Below are positions 7,213 through 17,365 of a DNA stretch of 64,000 nt, piece by piece (positions within the stretch are counted from its first letter, which is position 1; every line of letters begins with the position of its first letter). The stretch is from assembly GCF_024205705.1 (NCBI RefSeq), contig NZ_CP073115.1, positions 1,302,001 to 1,366,000 of the forward strand, written 5' to 3'. A program made the translations under genes and the position numbers. The DNA comes from Neisseria subflava. GTDB taxonomy: Bacteria; Pseudomonadota; Gammaproteobacteria; Burkholderiales; Neisseriaceae. The notes under the pieces are model-generated. The model searched no databases, was not told the origin of the DNA, and was given only the letters and a program-made list of their open reading frames with translations.

Positions 7213-9333
7213 TTATTCGGCTGCTTTCTCTTCGCGAGCAGGAGCTTCCAGCAAAGCTTTGATAGACAGACGTACGCGGCCGCGGTCGTCTACTTCCAAT
7301 GCTTTTACATTTACAACCTGACCTACTTGCAGATAGTCGCTGACATTGCGTACGCGCTCGTGGGCGATTTGGCTTATGTGTACCAAACCGTCTTTGCCCG
7401 GCATCACGCTGACAATCGCACCAACGTTGTTGTCGAGGATTTTAACCACAGTACCTTCGTACACTTTGCCCACTTCCACTTCGGCAGTGATTTCTTCGAT
7501 ACGTTTTTTCGCTGCATCGCCTGCTTCTTGAGTAGTCGCAGCGATAGTGATGGTACCGTCTTCAGCGATGTTGATTTCAGTACCGGTTTCAGCAGTAATC
7601 GAACGAATAGTTTCACCGCCTTTACCAATCACATCACGGATTTTGTCTTGGTTGATTTTCATGGTGAACAAACGTGGCGCGTGTGCAGACAGTTCTTGCG
7701 GGCCTGCAACGGCGGCTTTCATCTGATCCAAGATGTGCAAACGTGCTTCTTTGGCTTGAGCCAAAGCGATTTGCATGATTTCTTTGGTAATACCTTGGAT
7801 TTTGATGTCCATTTGCAGCGCGGTCACACCTTCTGTTGTACCGGCTACTTTAAAGTCCATATCGCCCAAGTGGTCTTCGTCGCCCAAGATGTCAGTCAGG
7901 ACGGCAAATTTGTTGTTGTCCAAAATCAGGCCCATGGCGATACCGGCAACGTGTGCTTTCAAAGGCACACCGGCAGACAGCAGGCTCAAGCAGCCGCCGC
8001 AGACGGAAGCCATAGAGGAAGAGCCGTTGGATTCGGTAATTTCAGAAACCACGCGCATGGTGTAGCTGAAATCTTCAGGTTCTGGCAATACGGCCAACAA
8101 TGCACGTTTAGCCAAGCGGCCGTGACCGATTTCACGACGTTTTGGCGCACCTACGCGACCCACTTCACCGGTAGAGTATGGAGGGAAGTTGTAGTGCAGC
8201 ATAAAGCGGTCGGTGTATTCGCCGGACAGTGCATCAATGATTTGCTCGTCGCGTGAAGTACCCAAAGTTGCAACCGCCAAAGCTTGGGTTTCGCCACGGG
8301 TAAACAGTGCAGAACCGTGAGTGCGTGGCAATACTCCGGTTTGAATGTTCAACGGACGGACGGTGCGGGTGTCGCGACCGTCAATACGCGGTTGGCCGTC
8401 CAAAATTTGGCTGCGGACAACATCGGCTTCCAAGTGTTTGAAAATGCCTTTGATTTCGTTGGCTGCCAAAGTGTCGGTTTCTTCGGTAATCAACGCTTCT
8501 TTTACAGCATTCCAAGCTTCGTCCAATTTGGCAGAACGCGCTTGTTTTTGACGGATTTTGAATGCTTCTTTAATGGTTTCACCGGCAATTTCGCGTACTT
8601 TTGCAACCAATTCTTCATTGGTTTCAGGTGCTTTCCAATCCCAAACTTCTGGGTTGACTTCGTCGGCAAACTCATTGATGGCATTAATGGCCACTTGCAT
8701 TTGATCGTGACCGTAAACAACTGCGCCCAACATCACTTCTTCAGACAAGATGTCGGCTTCGGATTCCACCATCAACACGGCTTTAGAAGTACCGGCAACA
8801 ACCAAGTCCAATTGTGATTTAGCCAATTCGGCTTTAGTCGGGTTCAAAACGTACACGCCGTTTACATAACCTACTCGCGCAGCACCAATCGGACCGGCAA
8901 ACGGTACGCCGCTCAACACCAGCGCGGCAGATGCACCCAGCATTGCAGGAATGTCAGAATCAATTTCAGGGTCAACAGACACGACCATCGCTACGATTTG
9001 GATGTCGTGGTAGAAACCTTCAGGGAACAGAGGGCGGATCGGACGGTCGATCAGACGGCTGGTCAGGATTTCTTTTTCGCTTTGTTTGCCTTCGCGTTTG
9101 AAGAAACCGCCGGGGATTTTACCTGCTGCGTAAGTACGCTCGAGGTAATCGACAGTCAGAGGGAAGAAGTCTTGGCCTTCTTTCACTTCTTTGTTGGTAG
9201 TAACGGCAACCAAAACAACAGTATCGCCCATAGATACTTTAACGGCAGCAGCGGCTTGGCGAGCGATTTCGCCGGTTTCCAAAGTAACGGTTTGATTACC
9301 GTATTGGAAAGTCTTAACGTGTTTATTGAACAT
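7213..9333 (-). CDS. pnp: Polyribonucleotide nucleotidyltransferase (PNPase)
   Basis: PNPase degrades RNA 3'-5' by phosphorolysis and is a core exoribonuclease, often in the degradosome. Domain order: RNase PH 1 (about 5-145), an alpha linker, RNase PH 2 (about 320-540) with GDMDFKVAGT, a KH domain with the GKGG loop (near 560) and a C-terminal S1 domain (about 620-690). I start at ATG TTC AAT (706 residues) because AAAGG lies seven bases upstream. One ATG is adjacent upstream and a TTG overlaps the SD. The usual rpsO partner is not next to it. Confidence 0.95.
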   Translation of the reverse strand: MFNKHVKTFQYGNQTVTLETGEIARQAAAAVKVSMGDTVVLVAVTTNKEVKEGQDFFPLTVDYLERTYAAGKIPGGFFKREGKQSEKEILTSRLIDRPIRPLFPEGFYHDIQIVAMVVSVDPEIDSDIPAMLGASAALVLSGVPFAGPIGAARVGYVNGVYVLNPTKAELAKSQLDLVVAGTSKAVLMVESEADILSEEVMLGAVVYGHDQMQVAINAINEFADEVNPEVWDWKAPETNEELVAKVREIAGETIKEAFKIRQKQARSAKLDEAWNAVKEALITEETDTLAANEIKGIFKHLEADVVRSQILDGQPRIDGRDTRTVRPLNIQTGVLPRTHGSALFTRGETQALAVATLGTSRDEQIIDALSGEYTDRFMLHYNFPPYSTGEVGRVGAPKRREIGHGRLAKRALLAVLPEPEDFSYTMRVVSEITESNGSSSMASVCGGCLSLLSAGVPLKAHVAGIAMGLILDNNKFAVLTDILGDEDHLGDMDFKVAGTTEGVTALQMDIKIQGITKEIMQIALAQAKEARLHILDQMKAAVAGPQELSAHAPRLFTMKINQDKIRDVIGKGGETIRSITAETGTEINIAEDGTITIAATTQEAGDAAKKRIEEITAEVEVGKVYEGTVVKILDNNVGAIVSVMPGKDGLVHISQIAHERVRNVSDYLQVGQVVNVKALEVDDRGRVRLSIKALLEAPAREEKAAE

Positions 9334-9520
9334 CATTGTTCCTTTCAAAATACCGCACTGCTAAAACACTAATAATGCACACTAAAATCCGAATGTGCAT
9401 AGTTAGGGTTTCAGACCGTGCGGCAGGTTATAAACAAGCTTTCAGACGGCCTTTCAGTCGCTGAAAACAACTCTCGATTATAAAGGCAACTATCCTTAAA
9501 ATCCAGTATTTATACAATAA

Positions 9521-9558
9521 AAAGGCCGTCTGAAACATATCCTTTTCAGACGGCCTTC
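9521..9558 (-). terminator. DUS-pair terminator of purC
   Basis: AAAGGCCGTCTGAA and its inverted copy enclose an 11-nt loop, 12 bp past the purC stop. Confidence 0.82.
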
Positions 9559-9569
9559 AAACTTAAAAA

Positions 9570-10433
9570 TTAATCCTGAGTCAGCAAAGTCAATGCTTCC
9601 TGATATTTTTCGACTGTTTTTTGAATCACATCGGCAGGCACTTTAGGCGCAGGCGCTTTTTTATTCCAACCGCTTTGCTCCAGCCAGTCGCGGACAAATT
9701 GTTTGTCAAAAGACGGTGGATTGGTGCCGACTTTGTATTGGTCTGCAGGCCAAAAACGGCTGGAGTCTGGCGTCAATACTTCATCCATCAAAGTCAGCGT
9801 ACCTTCTTCATCCAAACCAAATTCAAACTTGGTATCACAAATGATAATACCGCGAGATTTCGCATATTCTGCCGCTTCTGTATAAAGCTGAATCGCTTTG
9901 GCGCGCACTTCCGCCGCCAATTCTTTTCCGATAATGCGTTCACACTCTTCAAAGCTGATGTTTTCATCATGATCGCCCACTGCGGCTTTGGTCGATGGCG
10001 TAAAAATCACTTCGGGCAACTGTTGCGCTTCCTGCATACCTTCAGGCAGTTGAATACCGCAAACAGAGCCTGTTTTTTGATAATCTTTCCAACCGCTGCC
10101 TGCCAGATAACCGCGCACAATAGCCTCTACTTTCACCGGAGTGAGTTTTTTAGCCACGACGGCGCGTTTCTCCAAAACTTTAGCTTCGTTTTCAGGCAAA
10201 ACATCGTAAACCGTCTGACCGGTAAAATGGTTAGGCATGATATGAGCCAGTTTTTTAAACCAAAAATTGGAAATCTGCGTCAGAATCTCCCCTTTACCCG
10301 GAATCGGGTCATCCAAAATCACATCGAATGCAGACAGGCGGTCGGAAGCAACCATCAACATTCGTTTATCGTCAATTTCGTACAAATCGCGGACTTTGCC
10401 GGAGTAGATTTTTTTCAAGCTGATTTCAGACAT
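9570..10433 (-). CDS. purC: SAICAR synthase (phosphoribosylaminoimidazole-succinocarboxamide synthase)
   Basis: PurC ligates aspartate to CAIR with ATP in de novo purine synthesis. The N-terminus GKVRDLYEI, SDRLSAFDV and the later DTKFEFG segment identify it. At 287 residues it is the longer, yeast-like form of the enzyme. A plausible promoter (CTGACG, 17 bp, TAAAAT on the minus strand near 10470-10495) precedes it. It is monocistronic. purK, which supplies the preceding intermediate, is 46 kb away. Confidence 0.95.
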   Translation of the reverse strand: MSEISLKKIYSGKVRDLYEIDDKRMLMVASDRLSAFDVILDDPIPGKGEILTQISNFWFKKLAHIMPNHFTGQTVYDVLPENEAKVLEKRAVVAKKLTPVKVEAIVRGYLAGSGWKDYQKTGSVCGIQLPEGMQEAQQLPEVIFTPSTKAAVGDHDENISFEECERIIGKELAAEVRAKAIQLYTEAAEYAKSRGIIICDTKFEFGLDEEGTLTLMDEVLTPDSSRFWPADQYKVGTNPPSFDKQFVRDWLEQSGWNKKAPAPKVPADVIQKTVEKYQEALTLLTQD

Positions 10434-10512
10434 TTCGGGTATCTCTTTGGTAGACAGAAGAATATGATATTTTAGCCCAATTTAGCATCTTTCGTCAGAT
10501 TGTTTACAAAAT

Positions 10513-10554
10513 AAAGGCCGTCTGAAACCTTATAGCTCGGTTTCAGACGGCCTT
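10513..10554 (-). terminator. DUS-pair terminator of the RTX gene
   Basis: Inverted DUS copies with a 14-nt loop lie 43 bp downstream of the RTX gene stop. Confidence 0.8.
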
Positions 10555-10596
10555 AGACTTTGATTTTAGGGACAAACCCTAAAAACCATCATCCTA

Positions 10597-12018
10597 TCAG
10601 ATGGCAGGAGCCTGAGTCTGATCTTGGATTTGGTTCACAGCAGACAGAGAGTAGTAGTCGCCGTGGCCGGTTACTTGGTAAGTACTACCGTCAGCAAACT
10701 TGAAGTTTTCAACTTTGTGATTGTTACCGGTGAACCAGTCGTCGATGGTGATGCTGTCGTTAGTACCGACAGAAACAGTCAGGTTGGCACCTGATTTGCT
10801 TAGCAATACGTCAGAAGCTGCAACGCCTTTACCGAACAACAGGGTGTCATTACCGCTTTCCTCACGGATAGTGTCGTGACCGTAACCTTTGTCGAAGAAG
10901 TAAGTGTCGTTACCGGTACCGCCGATCAGGATGTCGTTGCCGACACCGCCGTCGAGGTAGTCGTTACCATCTTTGCCAACCAGGCAGTCGTCACCGGCCA
11001 AACCGTACAGATGGTTGTTGCCGCCGTTACCTTCGATGTTGTTGTTCAAAGAGTTACCGGTACCGTTCAGGTTTTGCATACCTTGCAAGAACAGGTTTTC
11101 AACGTGATCGGTCAAGGTGTAGTCAATAACGGTACGAACAGTATCGATACCGGCTTGTGCATTGCCGTACTCGATAACTTGGTCGTTGGCATTGTCAACG
11201 AAGTAAACGTCGTTACCGTCGCCACCGCGCATGATGTCAGCACCGGAACCACCGTTCAGGTAGTCATTGCCAGCACCACCTTGCAGGTAGTCTTTACCCT
11301 CTTCACCGTACAGAGAGTCACCGTCAGCATCACCGTAAATGGTGTCGTTACCAGCACCGGCGTAGATTACGTCTGTGCCGTTGCCACCGTAGATGATGTC
11401 TTCGCAAGCAGTACCATAAATGGTATCTTTAGCATCAGTACCGCGGATAACGTTACCGTCTTTGCAGTCTTCAGCTCGAATGACATTACCTGGGTTTTTG
11501 TCTTCCTGACCGTATGAGTTGTTTTGGTTATGGTCGTCAACACAGTCTTTGCAGTCTGGCTCAGGTTTTGGCTCTGGCTTAGGTTCTGGTTTAGGCTCAG
11601 GTTTTGGTTCTGGCTTAGGCTCAGGTTTTGGTTGAGGTTTTGGTTCTGGTTGCGGTTCTGGTTGTGGCTCAGGTTTAGGCTCAGGTTTTGGTTGAGGTTT
11701 AGGCTGAGGTCGTGGTTTTGGTTGTGGTTTTGGTGGTATCGGTTTGATTGGATCACAGTTGTAAGGTGGGCAAACCGGAACACATTTGTAAACGGTGGTT
11801 TTTGCTGGTGGGCAGAAAGCCGCAATAGCAGAAACCAAACCAGTTACCGCATTAACTACTGACACGCCGACGCTGGCAATGCTAGCGATACTGCTGATAG
11901 AAACAGAAGTTTTCGCTGCAGGAGCGCAGTAGTAAGATGAGAAGGAAGCCTTAGGCGCAGGAGCGCAGTAAGAACTAACCAGGGGTCTAGCATAATACCC
12001 CCCGTAACAGTATGCCAT
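10597..12018 (-). CDS. RTX calcium-binding repeat protein with proline-rich linker
   Basis: The 473-residue protein has four parts. The N-terminal 90 residues contain several cysteines and a hydrophobic stretch (about 38-68) but no clear cleavable signal peptide. Residues about 90-154 are a (KPEP/QPKP)n proline-rich linker. Residues about 190-275 and 330-385 hold RTX nonapeptides (GGNGTDVIY, GAGNDTIYG, GGDGNDVYF). The C-terminus is an RTX-associated domain ending ADGSTYQVTG. RTX proteins usually leave by type I secretion and fold on binding extracellular calcium, and that is my inference here. No type I secretion genes are nearby. The ATG at 12018 has GGGAG eight bases upstream. There is no acylation or toxin domain visible, so adhesin or surface scaffold is as likely as toxin. 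Confidence 0.85.
   Translation of the reverse strand: MAYCYGGYYARPLVSSYCAPAPKASFSSYYCAPAAKTSVSISSIASIASVGVSVVNAVTGLVSAIAAFCPPAKTTVYKCVPVCPPYNCDPIKPIPPKPQPKPRPQPKPQPKPEPKPEPQPEPQPEPKPQPKPEPKPEPKPEPKPEPKPEPKPEPDCKDCVDDHNQNNSYGQEDKNPGNVIRAEDCKDGNVIRGTDAKDTIYGTACEDIIYGGNGTDVIYAGAGNDTIYGDADGDSLYGEEGKDYLQGGAGNDYLNGGSGADIMRGGDGNDVYFVDNANDQVIEYGNAQAGIDTVRTVIDYTLTDHVENLFLQGMQNLNGTGNSLNNNIEGNGGNNHLYGLAGDDCLVGKDGNDYLDGGVGNDILIGGTGNDTYFFDKGYGHDTIREESGNDTLLFGKGVAASDVLLSKSGANLTVSVGTNDSITIDDWFTGNNHKVENFKFADGSTYQVTGHGDYYSLSAVNQIQDQTQAPAI
11557..11751 (-). repeat. Coding tandem repeat of the proline-rich linker
   Basis: About 195 bp of degenerate 6- and 12-bp units encode alternating Lys-Pro and Glu/Gln-Pro. 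The tract is almost purely G/T on the plus strand. Such a tract can change length by recombination without breaking the frame. Confidence 0.8.
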
Positions 12019-12463
12019 AATAATTACTCCCAAAATAGTTAATAAAGATATTGAGCTAACGGAACGAGCAAATTCCGCCCTTGCTCAATTATTATTTTAG
12101 TAATATTTTTCAAAATATTTACTCAAAAATATCAAACGGTAGAATTTGCCGACAAAAGGACGGAGTTTCACCTATTTTTAAATCCCATTATCCTAGCAAC
12201 AATAAAAACATTAACATTGATTCACACTCTCTCAAACAGCATAGATCCTTTATCTATCTTGTTAAAAGCTGAATTTTAACTCTAGTTATAGTAAACAAAC
12301 ATAATACCAATAAGTGGTTATTATTCTGGATAGATAATATCGACAATTTACCCAAATACAGCCGCCTCTGCATTTTGTTCTACGCCAATAATGTGAATTT
12401 GTCGTATTTACACTATAATGACACGAATACCTATTTAACAGCTATCAGAGGAGATACTCAACC
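12019..12463. other. 445-bp divergent intergenic region
   Basis: It holds the RTX gene leader with a hairpin (12051-12088), AT-rich DNA without a credible gene, and the upstream region of the rfbD-like gene with a TATAAT at 12414-12419 whose -35 is unclear. AGGAG at about 12450 serves rfbD. Confidence 0.6.
12051..12088 (-). promoter_or_regulatory. Hairpin in the leader of the RTX gene
   Basis: TTGAGC at 12051-12056 pairs with GCTCAA at 12083-12088, and an inner GGAA/TTCC pair lies inside. It would fold in the 5' leader about 33-70 nt ahead of the start codon. Confidence 0.45.
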
Positions 12464-13327
12464 ATGCGTACTTTATTGACCGGAGCCAAAGGCCAGCTTG
12501 CCCGTTGTCTGCGCGACCGCCTGCCCGAAGATTGGGAACTGATTGCTACCGACTCTACTTCGCTGGACATTACCGATACTGAAGCCGTGCATCACATGAT
12601 CAAAAATTTCCAACCAGATGCCATCGTTAATGCCGCAGCTTACACTGCCGTCGATAAAGCAGAAGAAAACGCAGAGGCTGCTTTTGCCGTCAACGCAAGT
12701 GCTGTTCACAACCTGGCTGCAGCTGCCCGCGCCGCACACGCCCGCTTTATTCATATTTCCACTGATTATGTATTCGACGGCGAAGGCAAACGCCCTTACC
12801 GCGAAACCGACTATACCAATCCGCGCAGCACTTACGGTCAATCCAAAGTAGCGGGCGAGCTTTTGGCTTTAGCCGCCCATCCAGAAAGTACAATCGTCCG
12901 TACTTCATGGTTGTTTAGCGAATACGGCAGCAATTTCGTTAAAACCATGTTGCGCCTTGCCAAAGAACGCGATTCCCTCTCCATTGTTCACGACCAAACC
13001 GGTTGCCCGACTTATGCAGGCGACTTGGCTCACGCCATCATCAGTTTATTGCAACAGCCCACTTCCCCACGCGGCATCTTCCATTACTGCGGCAATAAAT
13101 CGGCAACATGGTACGAATTTACCAAAGCCATCTTTCAGACGGCCCACCAATTAGACGACAGCTTCCGCATTCCGGAACTAAACGCAATCACCACCGATCA
13201 ATACCCCCTGCCCGCTCCGCGTCCGGCATACAGCATTATGGATTGCTCACGCCTCGAAACCGAATTCGGTATCAAACCGTCCGACTGGCAAAAAGCCCTG
13301 CGCGAAATTCTCCGCAAAATCAACTGA
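12464..13327 (+). CDS. rfbD: dTDP-4-dehydrorhamnose reductase (RmlD family)
   Basis: A 287-residue SDR-superfamily enzyme that in the family reduces dTDP-4-dehydrorhamnose with NAD(P)H, the last step of dTDP-rhamnose synthesis. The Rossmann loop is TGAKGQLARCL. The catalytic Tyr-Lys pair is in STYGQSKVAGE, and HISTDYVFDG and DQTGCPTYAGDLA are family motifs. AGGAG lies upstream of the ATG. The usual partners rfbA, rfbB and rfbC are not adjacent, so the pathway may be encoded elsewhere or the enzyme may serve another sugar. A DUS-pair terminator follows. Confidence 0.88.
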   Translation: MRTLLTGAKGQLARCLRDRLPEDWELIATDSTSLDITDTEAVHHMIKNFQPDAIVNAAAYTAVDKAEENAEAAFAVNASAVHNLAAAARAAHARFIHISTDYVFDGEGKRPYRETDYTNPRSTYGQSKVAGELLALAAHPESTIVRTSWLFSEYGSNFVKTMLRLAKERDSLSIVHDQTGCPTYAGDLAHAIISLLQQPTSPRGIFHYCGNKSATWYEFTKAIFQTAHQLDDSFRIPELNAITTDQYPLPAPRPAYSIMDCSRLETEFGIKPSDWQKALREILRKIN

Positions 13328-13345
13328 TAAGCTGATCCATCTATC

Positions 13346-13378
13346 AAGGCCGTCTGAAAACATATTTTCAGACGGCCT
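13346..13378 (+). terminator. DUS-pair terminator of the rfbD-like gene
   Basis: Inverted DUS arms separated by a short AT loop, followed by T-rich sequence. Confidence 0.82.
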
Positions 13379-13475
13379 CTTTGTTTCTTTTATATCAAAT
13401 GCTTTATCTATCCAGTCTGTCATTTGAAAAGTGCTACAATAGCCGTTTATTTTATTTTTCAGACGGCCTGACAAT

Positions 13476-16321
13476 ATGTGCAACCATCATCCCAAATATT
13501 CACACGATAATGACACCATCCGCATCCGCGGCGCGCGTACACATAATTTAAAAAATGTCGATTTGGACATTCCGCGCCACAAACTCGTGGTGGTAACAGG
13601 ATTGTCAGGCAGCGGCAAATCGTCGCTGGCGTTTGATACTTTATATGCCGAAGGCCAACGCCGTTATGTTGAGAGCCTTTCCGCCTATGCCCGTCAGTTC
13701 TTACAGATGATGGACAAACCCGATGTCGATTTGATTGAAGGCTTGTCGCCTGCAATTTCCATCGAGCAGAAATCCACCAGCCACAACCCGCGTTCCACCG
13801 TCGGCACGGTAACGGAAATTCACGACTATTTGCGCCTTTTGTACGCACGCGTCGGCACACCCTACTGCCCCGAACACAAGCTGCCGCTGTCGAGCCAAAC
13901 CGTATCTCAGATGGTCGATGCCGTCTTGAAGCTGCCGGAAGACACGCGCGTGATGATTCTGGCGCCGGCGGTGCGTGAGCGTAAGGGCGAGTTTGTCGAT
14001 TTCTTTGCCGACTTGCAGGCACAAGGCTTTGCGCGTGTACGCGTGGACGGCGAGGTCTATCAGCTTGACGAAGTACCGAAGCTGGAAAAAAACATTAAAC
14101 ACAACATCGACGTGGTCATCGACCGCGTGAAAGTGAAGGCGGACATCAAGCAGCGGCTGGCAGAAAGTTTTGAAACCGCGCTACGCCACGGCAACGAGCG
14201 CGCGTTGGCGATGGAAATGGACAGCGGCGAAGAGCATTGGTTCTCCGCGCGTTTTGCCTGCCCCGTATGTTCGTACAGTCTGCCCGAATTAGAGCCGCGC
14301 CTGTTTTCCTTCAACAACCCGATGGGCTCCTGCCCAACTTGCGACGGCTTGGGCAATACCAACTTCTTTGATCCTGAAAAAGTGGTCGCTCATCCCGAAT
14401 TATCCTTAGCCGCAGGCGCGATTGACGGCTGGGACAAGCGCAACCAGTTCTATTTCCAAATGATTCAGTCGCTGGCGCGGCATTATGGTTTCGATGTGCA
14501 GGCTGCTTGGGAAACACTGCCTGAAAAAGTCAGAAAAGTTGTCTTGCACGGCTCGGGCAAAGAAGTCATTGATTTTACTTACCTGTCCGAACGCGGCACC
14601 ACCTTCAACCGCAGCCACGCCTTCGAAGGCATCATCCCCAATCTCGAACGCCGCTACCGAGAAACCGACAGCGAAACCGTGCGCGAAAAACTACGCGAAT
14701 ACCAAAACCACCGCGCCTGCCCAAGCTGCGGCGGCGCACGTTTGCGCAAAGAAGCGCGCTACGTTTACGTCAGCGGCGAACCATTGCACGAAGTCTCCGC
14801 CTGGCCGCTGACCAAAACCCACCAATTTTTTGAAACGCTGGATTTGGACGGCAACAAAAAACAAATCGCCGAAAAAATCCTCAAAGAAATCACCGAACGC
14901 CTTGGCTTCCTGATTAACGTCGGGCTGGATTACCTGAACTTGAGCCGCTCCGCCGAAACCCTTTCCGGCGGCGAAGCCCAGCGCATCCGCCTCGCCAGCC
15001 AAATCGGCAGCGGCCTGACCGGCGTGATGTACGTATTGGACGAACCCTCTATCGGTCTGCACCAGCGCGACAACGACCGCCTGCTCGCCACCCTCAAACG
15101 CCTGCGCGATTTGGGCAACAGCGTGATTGTGGTCGAACACGACGAAGACGCCATCCGCGAAGCCGATTTCGTCGTCGATATGGGCCCCGGCGCAGGCGAA
15201 CACGGCGGCAACGTACTGATTGCCGACACGCCCGAAAACGTCGCCAAATGCGAGCAATCCATTACCGGACAATACCTCAGCGGTAAAAAATCCATTGCCG
15301 TGCCGTCTGAACGCACGCCCGTCAATCCCGACCGAATGCTCGTCCTCAAAGGCGCGCACGGTAACAACCTTAAAAACGTTACCCTCGAACTGCCGCTCGG
15401 GTTGATTACCTGCATCACCGGCGTATCCGGCAGCGGCAAATCCACCCTGATTAACGACACTCTCGCCAAAATCACCGCCCGCGAACTCAACCGCGCCCAA
15501 GAAGAACCCGCCCCATACGACGACATCCGCGGCCTCGAACACCTCGATAAAGTCATCAACGTCGACCAATCCCCATCGGCCGCACCCCGCGCTCCAACCC
15601 CGCCACCTACACCGGTCTGTTCACCCCCATCCGCGAACTCTTCGCCGGCGTACCTCTCTCGCGCGAACGCGGCTACAACGTCGGCAGATTCTCCTTCAAC
15701 GTCAAAGGCGGCCGCTGCGAAGCCTGCCAAGGCGACGGCGTAATTAAAGTCGAAATGCACTTCCTGCCCGACGTGTACGTCCCCTGCGAAGTCTGCCACG
15801 GCAAACGCTACAACCGCGAAACCCTCGAAATCCAATACAAAGGCAAAAATATCAGCCAAGTCCTCGACATGACCGTCGAAGAAGCCCGCGAATTTTTCGA
15901 CGCTGTCCCCACTGTATCTCGCAAACTGCAAACCCTGATGGACGTAGGCCTAGGCTACATCCGTCTCGGTCAATCCGCCACTACCCTCTCCGGCGGCGAA
16001 GCCCAACGCGTCAAACTTGCCTTGGAACTCTCCAAACGCGACACCGGCAGGACACTCTACATTCTAGACGAACCCACCACCGGCCTGCACTTCGCCGACA
16101 TCGCCCTGCTGCTGGAAGTGATAGGTCGTCTGAAAGGCAAAGGCAACTCGATTGTGATTATCGAGCATAATCTGGACGTGATTAAAACTGCCGATTGGAT
16201 TGTGGATTTAGGGCCGGAAGGGGGAGATGGTGGTGGGAGGATTATTGCTTGTGGTAGCCCCAAGGAAGTAGCGAAGGTTAAGGGGAGTTATACTGGGAAC
16301 TATTTGAAGAGTATATTGTAA
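13476..16321 (+). CDS. uvrA: UvrABC system protein A, with one frameshift
   Basis: UvrA is the damage-sensing ATPase of nucleotide excision repair. Walker A GLSGSGKSS and GVSGSGKST, two LSGGEAQR signatures and zinc-finger cysteines (CPVC/CPTC and CEACQGDG/CEVCHG) show both ABC modules. The frame breaks at a C run (15571-15574). Reading VNVDQSP onward requires five C instead of four, after which IGRTPRSNPATYTG continues in the other frame to 16321. With the base restored the gene is 948 residues, normal for UvrA. As given, a 755-residue product would lose the second ATPase signature. I judge this an assembly error. Confidence 0.93.
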
Positions 16322-16367
16322 ATTAAATATTTGATATAAAATTATTTAAATTAAATAAGGAATTAAG

Positions 16368-17365
16368 ATGTCTTCTTTAAAGAAAATTGCACGAATTTAT
16401 TATGTTAAATCGCATAAAACTATTAATTCAAAATCATCTCAAGGCAAGTTGTTGTCAATTGATAAAAAAGAAATTAAATTTTTACGAGATATTTTACTAG
16501 AAACTTCTCAATTTAAAGAGTTAGATGAAAATAACTGGTATTTGTCTTTTTTACTGATAGCGAGGATTTTTGTCAACATATTCATGTTAATTTTTATAAT
16601 AATGATAATACTACATTAGAAGCATTGCAAAGTTGGTATTCTCAAGACTGGTATAAATTTAATGAGAATAAAAAGTTATCGTGGACAGAGTATGATGATT
16701 TATGTCGATTAGCTTTAATGATTACTAAAACAGAAAAGCCAAGTAATGAAGAAGTAAAAGTTACCTGTGCATCAGTAAGAGATTCTAAATCTATACAGAT
16801 AGATGATTTATGGGAGGCTTCTACACATTATGGGCATATTGATGGTAGAGGGTTAATGTTTCTTACTCATATGGAAAAGCAGGAAGTACATTTTCAAAGA
16901 CACATTATTTTGTTGGCTCTTGCTCATGCATATCTTGGAGCGATTGAAAGTATCAATAACAAATTATCACAAGCTATATCACTTACTACCGAGAATGAAA
17001 AAAGCATACAGGAATTACGTAACATTTACCTTCAAATTGCAAAATTTAATGCTCGCTATATGTTTAGTCAGCCAGTAAAACGATCAAGCACAAGTTTAAC
17101 AATGGCTTGGAAAAGAATAGAAAAAGCCTTAAATATAAATGAGATAAATTATGAATTAACTGAACAAATTAATATGATTCATTATATTTTAAAAATTGAT
17201 GACGATGAGAAACAGGCTAAACAGGAGCAACTCCGTCAAGAAGCAGAAAGGATAGAAGCCAAACAAAATCAAAAAATAAGTAATTGGCTAACTGTTATTG
17301 GTGTTGTTATTAGTATTATTGGCCTGATAAGTGTATTCAAAGATCTAAAAGAATTATTATTTTGA
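16368..17365 (+). CDS. AT-rich gene for a membrane-anchored protein, with one frameshift
   Basis: I do not recognise this family. As given it reads as 83 and 246 residues in two frames. Adding one T to the run at 16547-16552 fuses them into a 332-residue protein (NWYLSFFTDSEDF across the join). The rebuilt protein has a soluble, mainly helical body, a Gln/Glu/Lys-rich segment (about 285-305) and one C-terminal membrane helix (WLTVIGVVISIIGLISVF) with a short basic/acidic tail. Base composition is far more AT-rich than uvrA, 47 bp upstream, and codon use differs, which suggests horizontal acquisition. Helical bodies with a C-terminal membrane helix occur among phage-defence effectors, but nothing here proves such a role. 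Confidence 0.65.

Noticed and set aside
7327..8256. 309-codon open frame antisense to pnp
   Set aside because: Mirror frame of a highly conserved gene; His/Phe-rich with no motif.
11524..11862. Trp/Leu/Arg-rich frame antisense to the RTX linker
   Set aside because: The WLRFW-like repeats are simply the complement of the KPEP coding repeat.
12081..12272. 63-codon frame in the RTX/rfbD spacer
   Set aside because: AT-rich with no SD or conserved pattern; likely chance.
15571..15574. uvrA frameshift as a phase-variation switch
   Set aside because: A run of 4-5 C is too short for frequent slippage, and similar single deletions occur in ispG and ruvB, so error is simpler.
14691..15931. Two long antisense frames over uvrA
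   Set aside because: Both overlap the UvrA domains and have typical shadow composition (Phe-, Val- and Ala-rich).
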